This document shows positions 1 through 6,017 of a stretch of DNA of 64,000 nucleotides, in pieces. Each line of letters starts with the position of its first letter. The first letter of the stretch is position 1. The notes under the pieces are model-generated. The model saw only the letters and a program-made list of their open reading frames with translations. It was not told the DNA's origin and searched no databases. This DNA is from Solimonas marina (lineage in GTDB: Bacteria > Pseudomonadota > Gammaproteobacteria > Nevskiales > Nevskiaceae): the NCBI RefSeq assembly GCF_012241385.1, contig NZ_JAAVXB010000012.1, positions 1-64,000 on the forward strand. The letters run 5' to 3'. The position numbers and the translations under genes are program-made.

Positions 1-13
1 CCATACAAGTGCC

Positions 14-81
14 GTCCAACAAGGCATTCAAGCCGACGGCCCCGCCTCCGGCGGGTCCGCAGCTTAATTTGGGCGTTGGGC
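14..81 (+). other. attC integron recombination site 1
   Basis: A 68-bp element begins with the simple-site core GTCCAAC at 14-20 and ends with the complementary core GTTGGGC at 75-81. Between them lies an imperfect inverted repeat (GCCCCGCC / GGCGGGTCC). This is the layout of an integron attC site (RYYYAAC ... GTTRRRY). It closes a cassette whose gene lies left of the window, and the next cassette gene starts 33 bp downstream. Confidence 0.75.
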
Positions 82-114
82 CACACAGCATTCGGGAACA
101 CAAAGGACTTAGTC

Positions 115-336
115 ATGTTCACTGCTAAGCGTCCTGTCGTGATCACAGCGCTCAAGTCAAAAGCGCACGTACTTCGGCGGGTTGCGTCCGAGCACAACCT
201 GTCATACGAAGAAAGATCAGTGCCTGGGGAAAATGATCTGGTCAAGTTCTTCTTTGAGGAGCTAGATGCGGAAAAAACCAAGGCTTTTGTATTTGATGTA
301 CCTCGTGAGGTATATGCGTTTAGAGGAGTGATGTGA
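115..336 (+). CDS. integron cassette gene 1, hypothetical protein (73 aa)
   Basis: This encodes a 73-residue soluble protein that I do not recognise. It starts at ATG 115 behind AAGGA (7-nt spacing), 33 bp after an attC core. A longer reading from TTG 76 would begin inside the attC core and is unlikely. The protein is charged, with no signal peptide, membrane segment or cysteine motif. It stands alone between two attC-like sites on the plus strand, as expected of a mobile cassette that depends on an upstream integron promoter. Local GC is visibly lower than in the rest of the window, which fits a horizontally acquired cassette. Function unknown. Confidence 0.6.
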   Translation: MFTAKRPVVITALKSKAHVLRRVASEHNLSYEERSVPGENDLVKFFFEELDAEKTKAFVFDVPREVYAFRGVM

Positions 337-360
337 GCAAATTCAAGGCGGGTTTGAACG

Positions 361-410
361 GCCGGACAGATAGGTAACAAAAAAGTCCGGAGACATGGGT
401 AACAGTCACC
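361..410. repeat. short repeat with GGTAACA motifs, possible IS-end remnant
   Basis: Between cassette gene 1 and the next attC core lies a stretch with two related direct units, ATAGGTAACA and CATGGGTAACA. They flank an inverted pair CCGGAC (362-367) and GTCCGG (386-391 region). There is no gene here. The motifs resemble terminal sequences of some transposable elements, but no transposase or clear inverted ends are present, so this is only a possible remnant. Confidence 0.3.
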
Positions 411-414
411 GGTG

Positions 415-488
415 GCGTAACAAGCTGCCGTTGGCCTCTTCGATTCGCATATGGCACTCATACAAGCGGCCGAGTTTCAGCGTTGGAC
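415..488 (+). other. attC-like site 2 (degenerate left core)
   Basis: The right core GTTGGAC (482-488) is canonical. The left core GCGTAAC (415-421) deviates from RYYYAAC at one position. Inner arms AAGCTG (422-427) and CAGC (478-481) pair next to the cores, and GGCC/GGCC pairs further in. The roughly 74-bp span fits an attC whose left end has drifted or been rebuilt next to the repeat at 361-410. Confidence 0.5.
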
Positions 489-491
489 GTC

Positions 492-857
492 ATGAAATCG
501 GGTTCTCTCGAGTCTTTTGCTCGCAGCGTCGTAGATAACGTCGTTTCGGCAATCGCGCTTCAAGACCTTTGCGCCGTTCACTCGGTTGGCATGTTGGCGC
601 TCCTTGACCAACTGGCAGGCCACATTGCTCGCGGCTACAGCACGGATGTCTGGTCATTTGCGGACGCGGATGCAGCAATGAATCATCTCTGGGCTTTTCT
701 ATGTTCGCAAAAGGACTTCGAGATTCCGTCGTATTTCTATAGCGTTTACGAAGCATTTGATGCTGGTGAGTACTGCCATTCAGGAGGCGCCCAAGATGTC
801 TCTCCAGAGGAGCGTTATACAAAGCCGCTCATTGAAGCGATATTGGGCAGTTCGTGA
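492..857 (+). CDS. integron cassette gene 2, hypothetical protein (121 aa)
   Basis: This encodes a 121-residue protein of unknown function. The ATG at 492 is 4 nt past the attC core; a TTG at 483 would lie within the core. The sequence is mostly helical and acidic (for example FADADAAMNHLWAFLCSQKD), without a signal peptide, and may be a small alpha-helical cytosolic protein. It is the only gene of its cassette, ending 8 bp before the next attC core. No family was recognised by eye. Confidence 0.55.
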   Translation: MKSGSLESFARSVVDNVVSAIALQDLCAVHSVGMLALLDQLAGHIARGYSTDVWSFADADAAMNHLWAFLCSQKDFEIPSYFYSVYEAFDAGEYCHSGGAQDVSPEERYTKPLIEAILGSS

Positions 858-865
858 CAATGCCG

Positions 866-933
866 CCCAACAAGTGTTTCCAGCGGGGGCGCCTCCGCCG
901 CGGCAGCACCGCCCCTGAAGCAAGGCGTTGTGG
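866..933 (+). other. attC integron recombination site 3
   Basis: The core GCCCAAC lies at 866-872 and the right core GTTGTGG at 927-933, giving a 68-bp element. The interior pairs GGGGGCGCCTCC with later GC-rich bases and ends AAGCAAGGC before the right core. The right core deviates from GTTRRRY at position 4. The next cassette gene begins 9 bp later or overlaps the core. Confidence 0.65.
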
Positions 934-941
934 ATCAAAAG

Positions 942-1250
942 ATGAGCGCGTTCTCTAGGGTTGGTGGCATTGTTTTCTGGGGAGCCATTGCGTGGCTTCT
1001 CGTCGCTGGCCTTTTGGTGCTGCAGTTTTGGCCGTACCATCCAAATTCTCGTACTGCCTGGGCGCTCTTTATCGCGTTTGGTCCGCCGCTTTACGTCCTT
1101 GCAGAGGGCGCATCAGAGTATTTCTGGCGTTCAAAGGCGGGGCGTTCTTTGGCAGTGCCATCGCGCACCATGCAGCGCGTATTTATGGTTGCCAGCGTCG
1201 TCATCGGTGGCGTATTTGCTTGGGGGCTTTGGTGGCTCAGTTCACACTAG
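942..1250 (+). CDS. integron cassette gene 3, small membrane protein (102 aa)
   Basis: This is predicted to be an inner-membrane protein with three hydrophobic helices, at about residues 7-28 (IVFWGAIAWLLVAGLLVLQF), 36-56 and 80-100 (VASVVIGGVFAWGLWW). I place the start at ATG 942. A GTG at 930, overlapping the attC core and adding four residues, is equally possible. It forms its own cassette between attC sites. Membrane proteins of about 100 residues with no assigned role are common cassette cargo. I can suggest no specific function. Confidence 0.55.
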   Translation: MSAFSRVGGIVFWGAIAWLLVAGLLVLQFWPYHPNSRTAWALFIAFGPPLYVLAEGASEYFWRSKAGRSLAVPSRTMQRVFMVASVVIGGVFAWGLWWLSSH

Positions 1251-1256
1251 CATTTC

Positions 1257-1326
1257 CGCACAATAAGGCGCTCCAATGCGACGGCCCTGCCGTCAGCAGA
1301 GCCGCGCCTAAGCTAAAGCATTGGAC
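1257..1326 (+). other. attC-like site 4 (degenerate)
   Basis: The right core ATTGGAC (1320-1326) differs from GTTRRRY by its first base. The left side has CACAATAAGGCG and then CTCCAATGC (1271-1279), which is nearly the reverse complement of GCATTGGAC at the right end. A GC-rich interior (GACGGCCCTGCCGTC) can form the central hairpin. Spacing between cassette genes 3 and 4 supports an attC role. Confidence 0.5.
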
Positions 1327-1333
1327 CTAAAAG

Positions 1334-1621
1334 ATGAAAACCGTCGAGTGCGGCACGCACGGCACCCAGCAAGAGAGCTTCGTCTGCCAACATATTGTTC
1401 ATGGGCTTCAGGTGAGGCGGCGGGTCGGTTTCTTCTGGACTACATTCGATCCGGAAAACCCAAGGCCAGACGCTTGGTGCTCAGAGTGCGAGCGTCGCGT
1501 GAAATTGACAGGCGGTGAGTGGGTCGGCGAGGCTGGCGAGCAGTTGAAGGTAAAAATTCTGTGCGGTGCTTGCTACGACGCAGCCAAGATATTTCATCTT
1601 GGAGGTAATCCGTGGTCTTAA
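1334..1621 (+). CDS. integron cassette gene 4, zinc-ribbon-like hypothetical protein (95 aa)
   Basis: This encodes a 95-residue cytosolic protein with two CxxC knuckles, C49/C52 (CSEC) and C77/C80 (CGAC), and an N-terminal C6-H9 and C18-H20 set. The pattern suggests a small zinc-binding fold, possibly two sites. The ATG at 1334 is 7 nt past the attC core. It is the only gene in its cassette. No enzymatic motif is visible, so a structural or regulatory zinc protein is the most that can be inferred. Confidence 0.6.
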   Translation: MKTVECGTHGTQQESFVCQHIVHGLQVRRRVGFFWTTFDPENPRPDAWCSECERRVKLTGGEWVGEAGEQLKVKILCGACYDAAKIFHLGGNPWS

Positions 1622-1631
1622 TAGCGCAATG

Positions 1632-1694
1632 GTCCAACACGGGGCTCAACGCAGTGGCCCGTAAACGGGCCTCGTGTTAGCGCTGGCGTCGGGA
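1632..1694 (+). other. attC-like site 5
   Basis: The left core GTCCAAC (1632-1638) is followed by ACGGGGCTCAACGC, a form common in integron attC sites. A central hairpin GGCCCGTAAACGGGCC follows, then GTGTTAGCGCTGGC and a right core GTCGGGA (1688-1694) that departs from GTTRRRY at one base. Total length is 63 bp. The next cassette ATG lies 3 nt downstream. Confidence 0.65.
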
Positions 1695-1697
1695 GCC

Positions 1698-2084
1698 ATG
1701 AGAGTTCAGGTCACATTTGAAACCGAGTTTTTCAAGCCCGAGCCCGGAGAAGATGAAAAGACCAATCCGGGCCGGTTTGGTCATGCACTTGCGGTCTGGC
1801 TTCGACAACAACTCAGTGCGCGCGGAATTTCGGCGGAAGAGGTGATTGCAGAGGACTTCGGTTGGGTCGTCATGGTTTCACGCAAACCCCTCCTGCTATG
1901 GCTCGGGTGCGGTAATGCCGACGGCTCAACCACCGAGTGGAGCATCTTTCCAGTAGCAGAGGTTCCACTCATCAAGCGGCTCTTTGGAAAATCCAATACG
2001 GCTGTAGAGGTTCAAAAACTATGGGAGCACGTGAAGGCAGTGGTTCCTTCCATTCCTGGCATCAGGAATGTCACATGGGAGTAA
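1698..2084 (+). CDS. integron cassette gene 5, hypothetical protein (128 aa)
   Basis: This encodes a 128-residue soluble protein. The ATG at 1698 is chosen because it follows the attC core directly; an upstream TTG at 1674 would start inside the attC site. The sequence has an alternating strand-helix character, with a central segment WVVMVSRKPLLLWLGCG and a C-terminal helix ending IPGIRNVTWE. No signal peptide or known motif is seen. It is the last gene that is clearly flanked by attC sequence, so it is probably the oldest cassette of the visible array. Confidence 0.6.
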   Translation: MRVQVTFETEFFKPEPGEDEKTNPGRFGHALAVWLRQQLSARGISAEEVIAEDFGWVVMVSRKPLLLWLGCGNADGSTTEWSIFPVAEVPLIKRLFGKSNTAVEVQKLWEHVKAVVPSIPGIRNVTWE

Positions 2085-2088
2085 TGCC

Positions 2089-2169
2089 GCCCAACCAGGC
2101 GCTCCAGGCGGCCGCCGTCAAGAATGAGAGATAAGCCCATGCAGGTCGGCGCTAGCCCCGCCGTTCGAG
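2089..2169 (+). other. terminal attC-like site 6, right end eroded
   Basis: A canonical left core GCCCAAC (2089-2095) follows cassette gene 5 by 4 bp, followed by CAGGCGCTCCAGGCGGC as in many attC sites. A matching right end is poor: the best candidate is GGCGCTAGCCCCGCC followed by GTTCGAG at 2163-2169. I read this as the last, decaying attC at the boundary between the array and the chromosome. Confidence 0.45.
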
Positions 2170-2264
2170 TGCGTTTTGAAGAAATGTGTTTAGATTCAGT
2201 ATTTTGATCTGCGCCGGAAGTCGCCGCGCCGCTTTCCAGTCGTGGCGCGGGCATTAGTCTCTCA

Positions 2265-2300
2265 TCGCGACAGGCGGGATGAATCCCGCCCTATAGATCT
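2265..2300. repeat. palindromic intergenic repeat, copy 1
   Basis: The sequence GGCGGGATGAATCCCGCC (2273-2290) is a palindrome with 8-bp arms and a GA spacer. The flanks TCGCGAC before and CCTATAGATCTG after are also shared with the copy at 3314-3350. It sits just upstream of the DUF2199 gene. This looks like a small REP-type repeat family. Confidence 0.7.
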
Positions 2301-2303
2301 GTT

Positions 2304-2828
2304 TTGGAGCCGAACTTGAATTCCTCTTTCAGGTGCCCGACTTGCGGTGGGACGCATGATGGCGCACCGACAGACCACGGCTGGAAGCTTCCGGATGTCG
2401 TATGGAATATTCCGGAAGAGAAGCGATCGAGCCGCGCCCGGTTCAACACGGATCTCTGCCAACTGGGCGATCGCTTTTTCATCCGGTGCATACTGAAGCT
2501 TCCCTTCAATGTACGGTCCGGGTACTACGGATGGGGTGTCTGGGTTGAGCTATCCAGGGATGATTTCTACCGTTACGTCGAGCGGTACGATCAAGACGGA
2601 AGTCACGATCCGATGGTGGCCGGGTCTATCGCCAATAAGATTCCGGGCTACTCAGAATCACTTGGTCTACCCGTCATGGTGCAGTTCCAAAACAGTACGA
2701 GCCGCCCGACCGTTCATGTGCCGAAAACTACGGGCCACGCGCTCGCGGATGAGCAAGCGTTGGGGATCGACGACCAGCGTTATCACGCGATATTGGAGTC
2801 GATCCGTGTGACTGGAAGCAGTTCCTGA
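2304..2828 (+). CDS. DUF2199 domain protein
   Basis: This encodes a 174-residue cytosolic protein resembling the DUF2199 family. The N-terminus carries a C11-P-T-C14-G-G-x-H18 metal-knuckle, followed by WKLPDVVWNIPEEKR and the typical aromatic stretch GYYGWGVWVELSRDDFYRY (about residues 73-91). The start is TTG at 2304 (an alternative TTG lies at 2316); no ATG is in a suitable place. Family members are uncharacterised and about this length. It lies just past the integron array, preceded by a palindromic repeat, and is transcribed in the same direction as the cassettes. Confidence 0.65.
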   Translation: MEPNLNSSFRCPTCGGTHDGAPTDHGWKLPDVVWNIPEEKRSSRARFNTDLCQLGDRFFIRCILKLPFNVRSGYYGWGVWVELSRDDFYRYVERYDQDGSHDPMVAGSIANKIPGYSESLGLPVMVQFQNSTSRPTVHVPKTTGHALADEQALGIDDQRYHAILESIRVTGSSS

Positions 2829-2895
2829 TTCAGGTGAGCCAAGCTTGCCCGTGCCAATGAACCTTGGGGTTACGGAATAAGGGACACCTCGCCCC

Positions 2896-3252
2896 TTGAA
2901 AAACGTCCTGTTCATTTGCGGAAAGAACCGTCTGCGCAGCCCGACGGCGGAGGCTTTGTTCGCACACTGGCCCGGCATCGCGGTTGCGTCGGCCGGCGTC
3001 AATCATGATGCCGACTGTCGGGTCGATGCCGAGCTTCTGCAGTGGGCCGATATCATCATCGCTATGGAGCGGCGGCATCGCAGCAAGCTGCAGGTCCGGT
3101 TTCGCGCGGTGCTGAATGGAAAGCCGATCATTTGCCTCGGCATTCCGGACGATTACGAGTACATGGCGCCGGCGTTGGTGGCCATACTGGAAGCCAAGGT
3201 GCCGAGGTATTTGCCGGCTGCCGGGCCAGCGTCGGGGGCTTCGCGGTCATAA
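2896..3252 (+). CDS. low-molecular-weight protein tyrosine phosphatase-like protein
   Basis: This encodes a 118-residue protein whose N-terminus KNVLFICGKNRLRSPTAE carries the phosphatase P-loop C-x5-R (C8 to R14) followed by Ser15. The C-terminal part has IPDDYEYM, where an Asp can serve as general acid. It is shorter than classical LMW-PTPs (about 150 residues), matching a compact subfamily. The start is TTG 2896, because the motif begins immediately after it and no ATG is available. Substrate is unknown; protein tyrosine dephosphorylation or arsenate reduction are both seen in this fold. It has no operon partner. Confidence 0.7.
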   Translation: MKNVLFICGKNRLRSPTAEALFAHWPGIAVASAGVNHDADCRVDAELLQWADIIIAMERRHRSKLQVRFRAVLNGKPIICLGIPDDYEYMAPALVAILEAKVPRYLPAAGPASGASRS

Positions 3253-3313
3253 AGCTTGTTTCCGAAAATCAGATTGTCGAGAGCTTTCCGAGATGGGGCG
3301 TTACTGCCGTTGG

Positions 3314-3350
3314 TCGCGACTGGCGGGATGAATCCCGCCCTACAAGTCTG
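3314..3350. repeat. palindromic intergenic repeat, copy 2
   Basis: The same 18-bp palindrome GGCGGGATGAATCCCGCC occurs at 3322-3339. It has shared flanks TCGCGAC(T) and CCTACAAGTCTG, so at least 30 bases match copy 1 with few differences. It precedes the lipoprotein gene at 3374. Confidence 0.7.
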
Positions 3351-3373
3351 ATGCGCGCTGTGGGGTTTAGGAG

Positions 3374-3742
3374 ATGACATCTTTGCGCGTGCTTGCCGTG
3401 ATCGTTGCTGCTTTGTTTGTCAGTGCATGTGCTGATCGAAGGACGGTGGCGACAGTTGAAAAGCCGTCGATTCCGCAGTCGGAAGCCGAGTGCGATGCAC
3501 GGGGCGGTAACTGGACGACGCTGGGGATCGCATATCCTGGCAAGCCAAAGGTCTGCGATCTCAAAACCACTGATGCTGGAAATGTTTGCTCGGACTCCAG
3601 TGAATGCCAGGGTTCATGCAGAGCCCCTGAGCATGTAGCGGTTGGGCTTGAAGCGAGCGGCACTTGTTCGGCATACGCTTCGAATTTCGGCAACATCTTG
3701 GTTGTTGAGCATGGCAGCGTTCGGTCGCTCACCGTCGAGTAA
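3374..3742 (+). CDS. small cysteine-rich lipoprotein
   Basis: This encodes a 122-residue protein with a lipoprotein signal: a hydrophobic stretch VLAVIVAALF and lipobox V-S-A-C19. The mature part has six further cysteines in the arrangement C-x3-GGxW ... C ... VCSDSSECQGSC ... C, suggesting disulfide bonds in the periplasm. It should be lipidated at C19 and anchored in the membrane. No enzymatic motif is recognised. It stands alone between a palindromic repeat and a cupin gene. Confidence 0.65.
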   Translation: MTSLRVLAVIVAALFVSACADRRTVATVEKPSIPQSEAECDARGGNWTTLGIAYPGKPKVCDLKTTDAGNVCSDSSECQGSCRAPEHVAVGLEASGTCSAYASNFGNILVVEHGSVRSLTVE

Positions 3743-3810
3743 GCCCCCCGGGGGCGGCCTCGTGGGCGTTGTATACGACCGATTGCGATATCTCTGAGTT
3801 GGAGTATTCG

Positions 3811-4152
3811 ATGAAAGCCAGTCTGCAGGAGCTGTTGTCGCGGATTCCCGGCGCACCGTCGCTACAGTGGCCGGAAGGCGAGCGGTATGCGCTGGCGTTT
3901 TCGCACGGCACGATGTCCTTGGGTTTCTATGCGCCGCGCGGGCGCGATCCGCAGACGCCGCACAAGCGCGACGAGATTTACATCGTGCACAGCGGCAGTG
4001 GCACGCTGACGATTGCCGATGAGCGGCATGCCTGCGCGGCTGGCGATGCGTTTTTTGTCGCGTCCGGGGTCGAGCATCGTTTCGAGGATTTCAGCGACGA
4101 TTTCTCGGCTTGGGTGGTGTTCTGGGGACCGGCGGGTGGCGAGACGCGTTGA
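3811..4152 (+). CDS. cupin domain protein
   Basis: This encodes a 113-residue single-domain cupin. The conserved double-stranded beta-helix motifs are visible: motif 1 around HKRDEIYIVHSGSGTLTI (about residues 51-68) and motif 2 around GDAFFVASGVEHRF (about 77-90). A His/Glu set could bind a metal. The ATG at 3811 fits the family start; the frame is open upstream from TTG 3769, but that adds no conserved sequence. No substrate can be assigned. It is a single gene, and a decayed copy of the palindromic repeat follows. Confidence 0.7.
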   Translation: MKASLQELLSRIPGAPSLQWPEGERYALAFSHGTMSLGFYAPRGRDPQTPHKRDEIYIVHSGSGTLTIADERHACAAGDAFFVASGVEHRFEDFSDDFSAWVVFWGPAGGETR

Positions 4153-4171
4153 ACGCGATATTCTTCGCATC

Positions 4172-4190
4172 TGGCGGGATGAATCGCGTG
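4172..4190. repeat. palindromic intergenic repeat, decayed copy 3
   Basis: TGGCGGGATGAATCGCGTG matches the left arm and spacer of the repeats at 2273 and 3322. The right arm is mutated (CGCGTGCC instead of CCCGCC). It lies in the gap between the cupin and the RidA gene. Confidence 0.5.
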
Positions 4191-4284
4191 CCTCACGGCG
4201 CCGATGGGTGGCGGGGTCCGCCTTGTGACGCGGCGCGGGCAGGGACTACAGTGCGTGAGCCCCCACCCCGACGGAGCGTTCTCG

Positions 4285-4734
4285 ATGTTCAAGCCTGTAT
4301 TTGCTGTGCTGTCTTTGTTGCTGGGCGCGGTCGCCATGTCGGCGCAGGCGGCAGCGGCGACGCCGCAGTTTTATGGCAACGGTTCTGCGGCCCGTCCGTT
4401 TTCGGCGGCGGTTCGCATCGGGCACATGGTCTACACCTCCGGTGTGATCGGCGTCGACAAGGACGGCAAGCTGCCGAGTGATTTCACGCAGCAGGCGACC
4501 AATGCCATGGACGCGCTCGCTGCCGAGCTGAAGCTGGCGGACGCGTCGATGGACGATGTATACAAATGTCATGTGGCGCTGGCCGATATGAAGGACTGGC
4601 CGGCGTTCAACAAGGTCTACGTGAAGTATTTCAAGCTCGATCATCTGCCGGTGCGGATGGCGGCCGGCGCCAACGGGCTGGCGCTGGGCGCGGCGGTCGA
4701 GGTGCAGTGCGAGGCGTACACGCATCACAAGTAA
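4285..4734 (+). CDS. secreted RidA-family (YjgF/YER057c/UK114) protein
   Basis: This encodes a 149-residue protein with a signal peptide (MFKPVFAVLSLLLGAVAMSAQAAA). A RidA domain follows: VYTSGVIGVDKDGKLPSDFTQQA, then the C-terminal PVRMAAGANGLALGAAVEVQ motif that contains the conserved arginine. Cytosolic RidA deaminates reactive 2-aminoacrylate-type enamines. A periplasmic version is probably a different imine or enamine deaminase, or a binding protein. The ATG at 4285 was chosen because it gives a clean signal peptide. It ends 28 bp before a strong bidirectional terminator shared with the convergent cytochrome gene. Confidence 0.8.
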   Translation: MFKPVFAVLSLLLGAVAMSAQAAAATPQFYGNGSAARPFSAAVRIGHMVYTSGVIGVDKDGKLPSDFTQQATNAMDALAAELKLADASMDDVYKCHVALADMKDWPAFNKVYVKYFKLDHLPVRMAAGANGLALGAAVEVQCEAYTHHK

Positions 4735-4761
4735 GCTCGTTTGCAGCGCTGTATGCGTCAC

Positions 4762-4791
4762 AAAAAAGGCGACCTCGCGGTCGCCTTTTTG
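4762..4791. terminator. bidirectional rho-independent terminator
   Basis: AAAAAGGCGACC and GGTCGCCTTTTT form a 12-bp stem around a TCGC loop, with A and T tracts on either side. It lies between the convergent RidA gene and the cytochrome fusion gene and can serve both strands. Confidence 0.9.
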
Positions 4792-4807
4792 TTTGCTACG
4801 CAACACT

Positions 4808-6010
4808 TCAGCTCGACGGTTCGGCGTGATAGATCAACGGCACCTTGGAGTTCATGGCGTCGTCGAAGCTCAGTGCCTTGCTGCCGGACGGGTAGCCGTT
4901 TTCCTGAAGGATGTACGCCATGATGTTGACGTAGTCATCCTTGGGCAGCGTGCCCGGCGCTGGTGCCGGCATGTTCTCCGCGACAATCTTGAAGATATCG
5001 CCGACGTGGAAGTTGGCGTCCGGGTTGGCGAAGGTCGGACCCTTCAGCGGCGGGCCGGCGCGGCCTTCCAGTTCGGGACCGTGGCAGATCGCGCAGTTGG
5101 TGCGAAACGCCATCTTGCCGGTCGCCGCCTGTTGCGGGCTGAACAGGACGGGGACACTCTTTTCCGCTTTACCGGACACTTTGATGAGATGCCCGGCCGG
5201 CGTGTCGCGACGCAGGACAACTTTATGCGGCTGGGCCATCGGCGCGGCGCCGGCGAGCTCGCCGTACGGCATCAGCAGCTTCTGAAGATGGCCGTTGCCG
5301 CGCAGCGCGGTGATGCCTTGCTCGAACTGCTGCGCGGTCGATTGTGAGGCGTCGCTGTATAGCGCCACCAGGTTCCATTGCGCGTGCGGCTCGGACAGCG
5401 GCGAGACCTGCAGCTTGTTGCCGCTGGTCTTGTCCAGATGGCCGGCGACGTATGGCATCCACAACATTGCCGCGGCGACGTCGCCGTGGGTGATGGCCTT
5501 GAGCGTTTCGGCGTCGGACGTGAAGACCTGTGCGGTCAGGCGCGGATGATCGGAGAAATACAGGTTCGGCGTCGTCATGTAGGTGACGGCGACTTCGCTG
5601 CCCTTGGGCAGCTGATCCAGGGTGGTCGCGGCGTGCTTGGGCGTGACCAGCACGAAGCCGGTATGCGCGTACGCGGTGGTGGCGCGCGTGCCCTGCGGCG
5701 CGACGCCGCTCTGCGCGTCGAGCGGGAAGCCCATGACGAGATCGCAGCGGCTGGCGAGCAGCTTGGGGAAGGTCGACAGCGCCAGGCCTTCGTCGTCGTC
5801 GCCGCTGCCGTCGAACGGCACGATGGTCGCGGTCAGGCCTTGCTGTTTGGCGACGGCGTGGGCGATCGAGGTGTCCATCGCATGGGCCGGATTGCTCTGG
5901 TCGATGCAGGCGCGCAGTTCCGCCGCCTCCGCGCTGCGGTGCGTGAGCACCGCAGCGAGAAGGACCGCCGGAATCAGGCGCAGGGTGATGCGTTTGATTG
6001 GCGTGTTCAT
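4808..6010 (-). CDS. periplasmic-binding domain fused to cytochrome c (XoxJ-XoxG-like fusion)
   Basis: This encodes a 400-residue periplasmic protein with a signal peptide (about residues 1-30, ending SAEAA). Residues 33-260 resemble a family 3 solute-binding domain of the MxaJ/XoxJ type (ELRACIDQSNPAHAMDTSIA; LASRCDLVMGFPLDA). Residues about 290-375 form a class I cytochrome c domain with haem motif C306-A-I-C309-H310 and a likely axial Met347 (ENMPAP). The start MNTPIKRI is chosen over an upstream in-frame ATG because it begins the signal peptide. The gene lies 7 bp downstream of the PQQ dehydrogenase, so the two are co-transcribed. The cytochrome is the likely electron acceptor, and the J-like part may assist enzyme maturation. 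Confidence 0.75.
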   Translation of the reverse strand: MNTPIKRITLRLIPAVLLAAVLTHRSAEAAELRACIDQSNPAHAMDTSIAHAVAKQQGLTATIVPFDGSGDDDEGLALSTFPKLLASRCDLVMGFPLDAQSGVAPQGTRATTAYAHTGFVLVTPKHAATTLDQLPKGSEVAVTYMTTPNLYFSDHPRLTAQVFTSDAETLKAITHGDVAAAMLWMPYVAGHLDKTSGNKLQVSPLSEPHAQWNLVALYSDASQSTAQQFEQGITALRGNGHLQKLLMPYGELAGAAPMAQPHKVVLRRDTPAGHLIKVSGKAEKSVPVLFSPQQAATGKMAFRTNCAICHGPELEGRAGPPLKGPTFANPDANFHVGDIFKIVAENMPAPAPGTLPKDDYVNIMAYILQENGYPSGSKALSFDDAMNSKVPLIYHAEPSS

Positions 6011-6017
6011 GGCGAGA

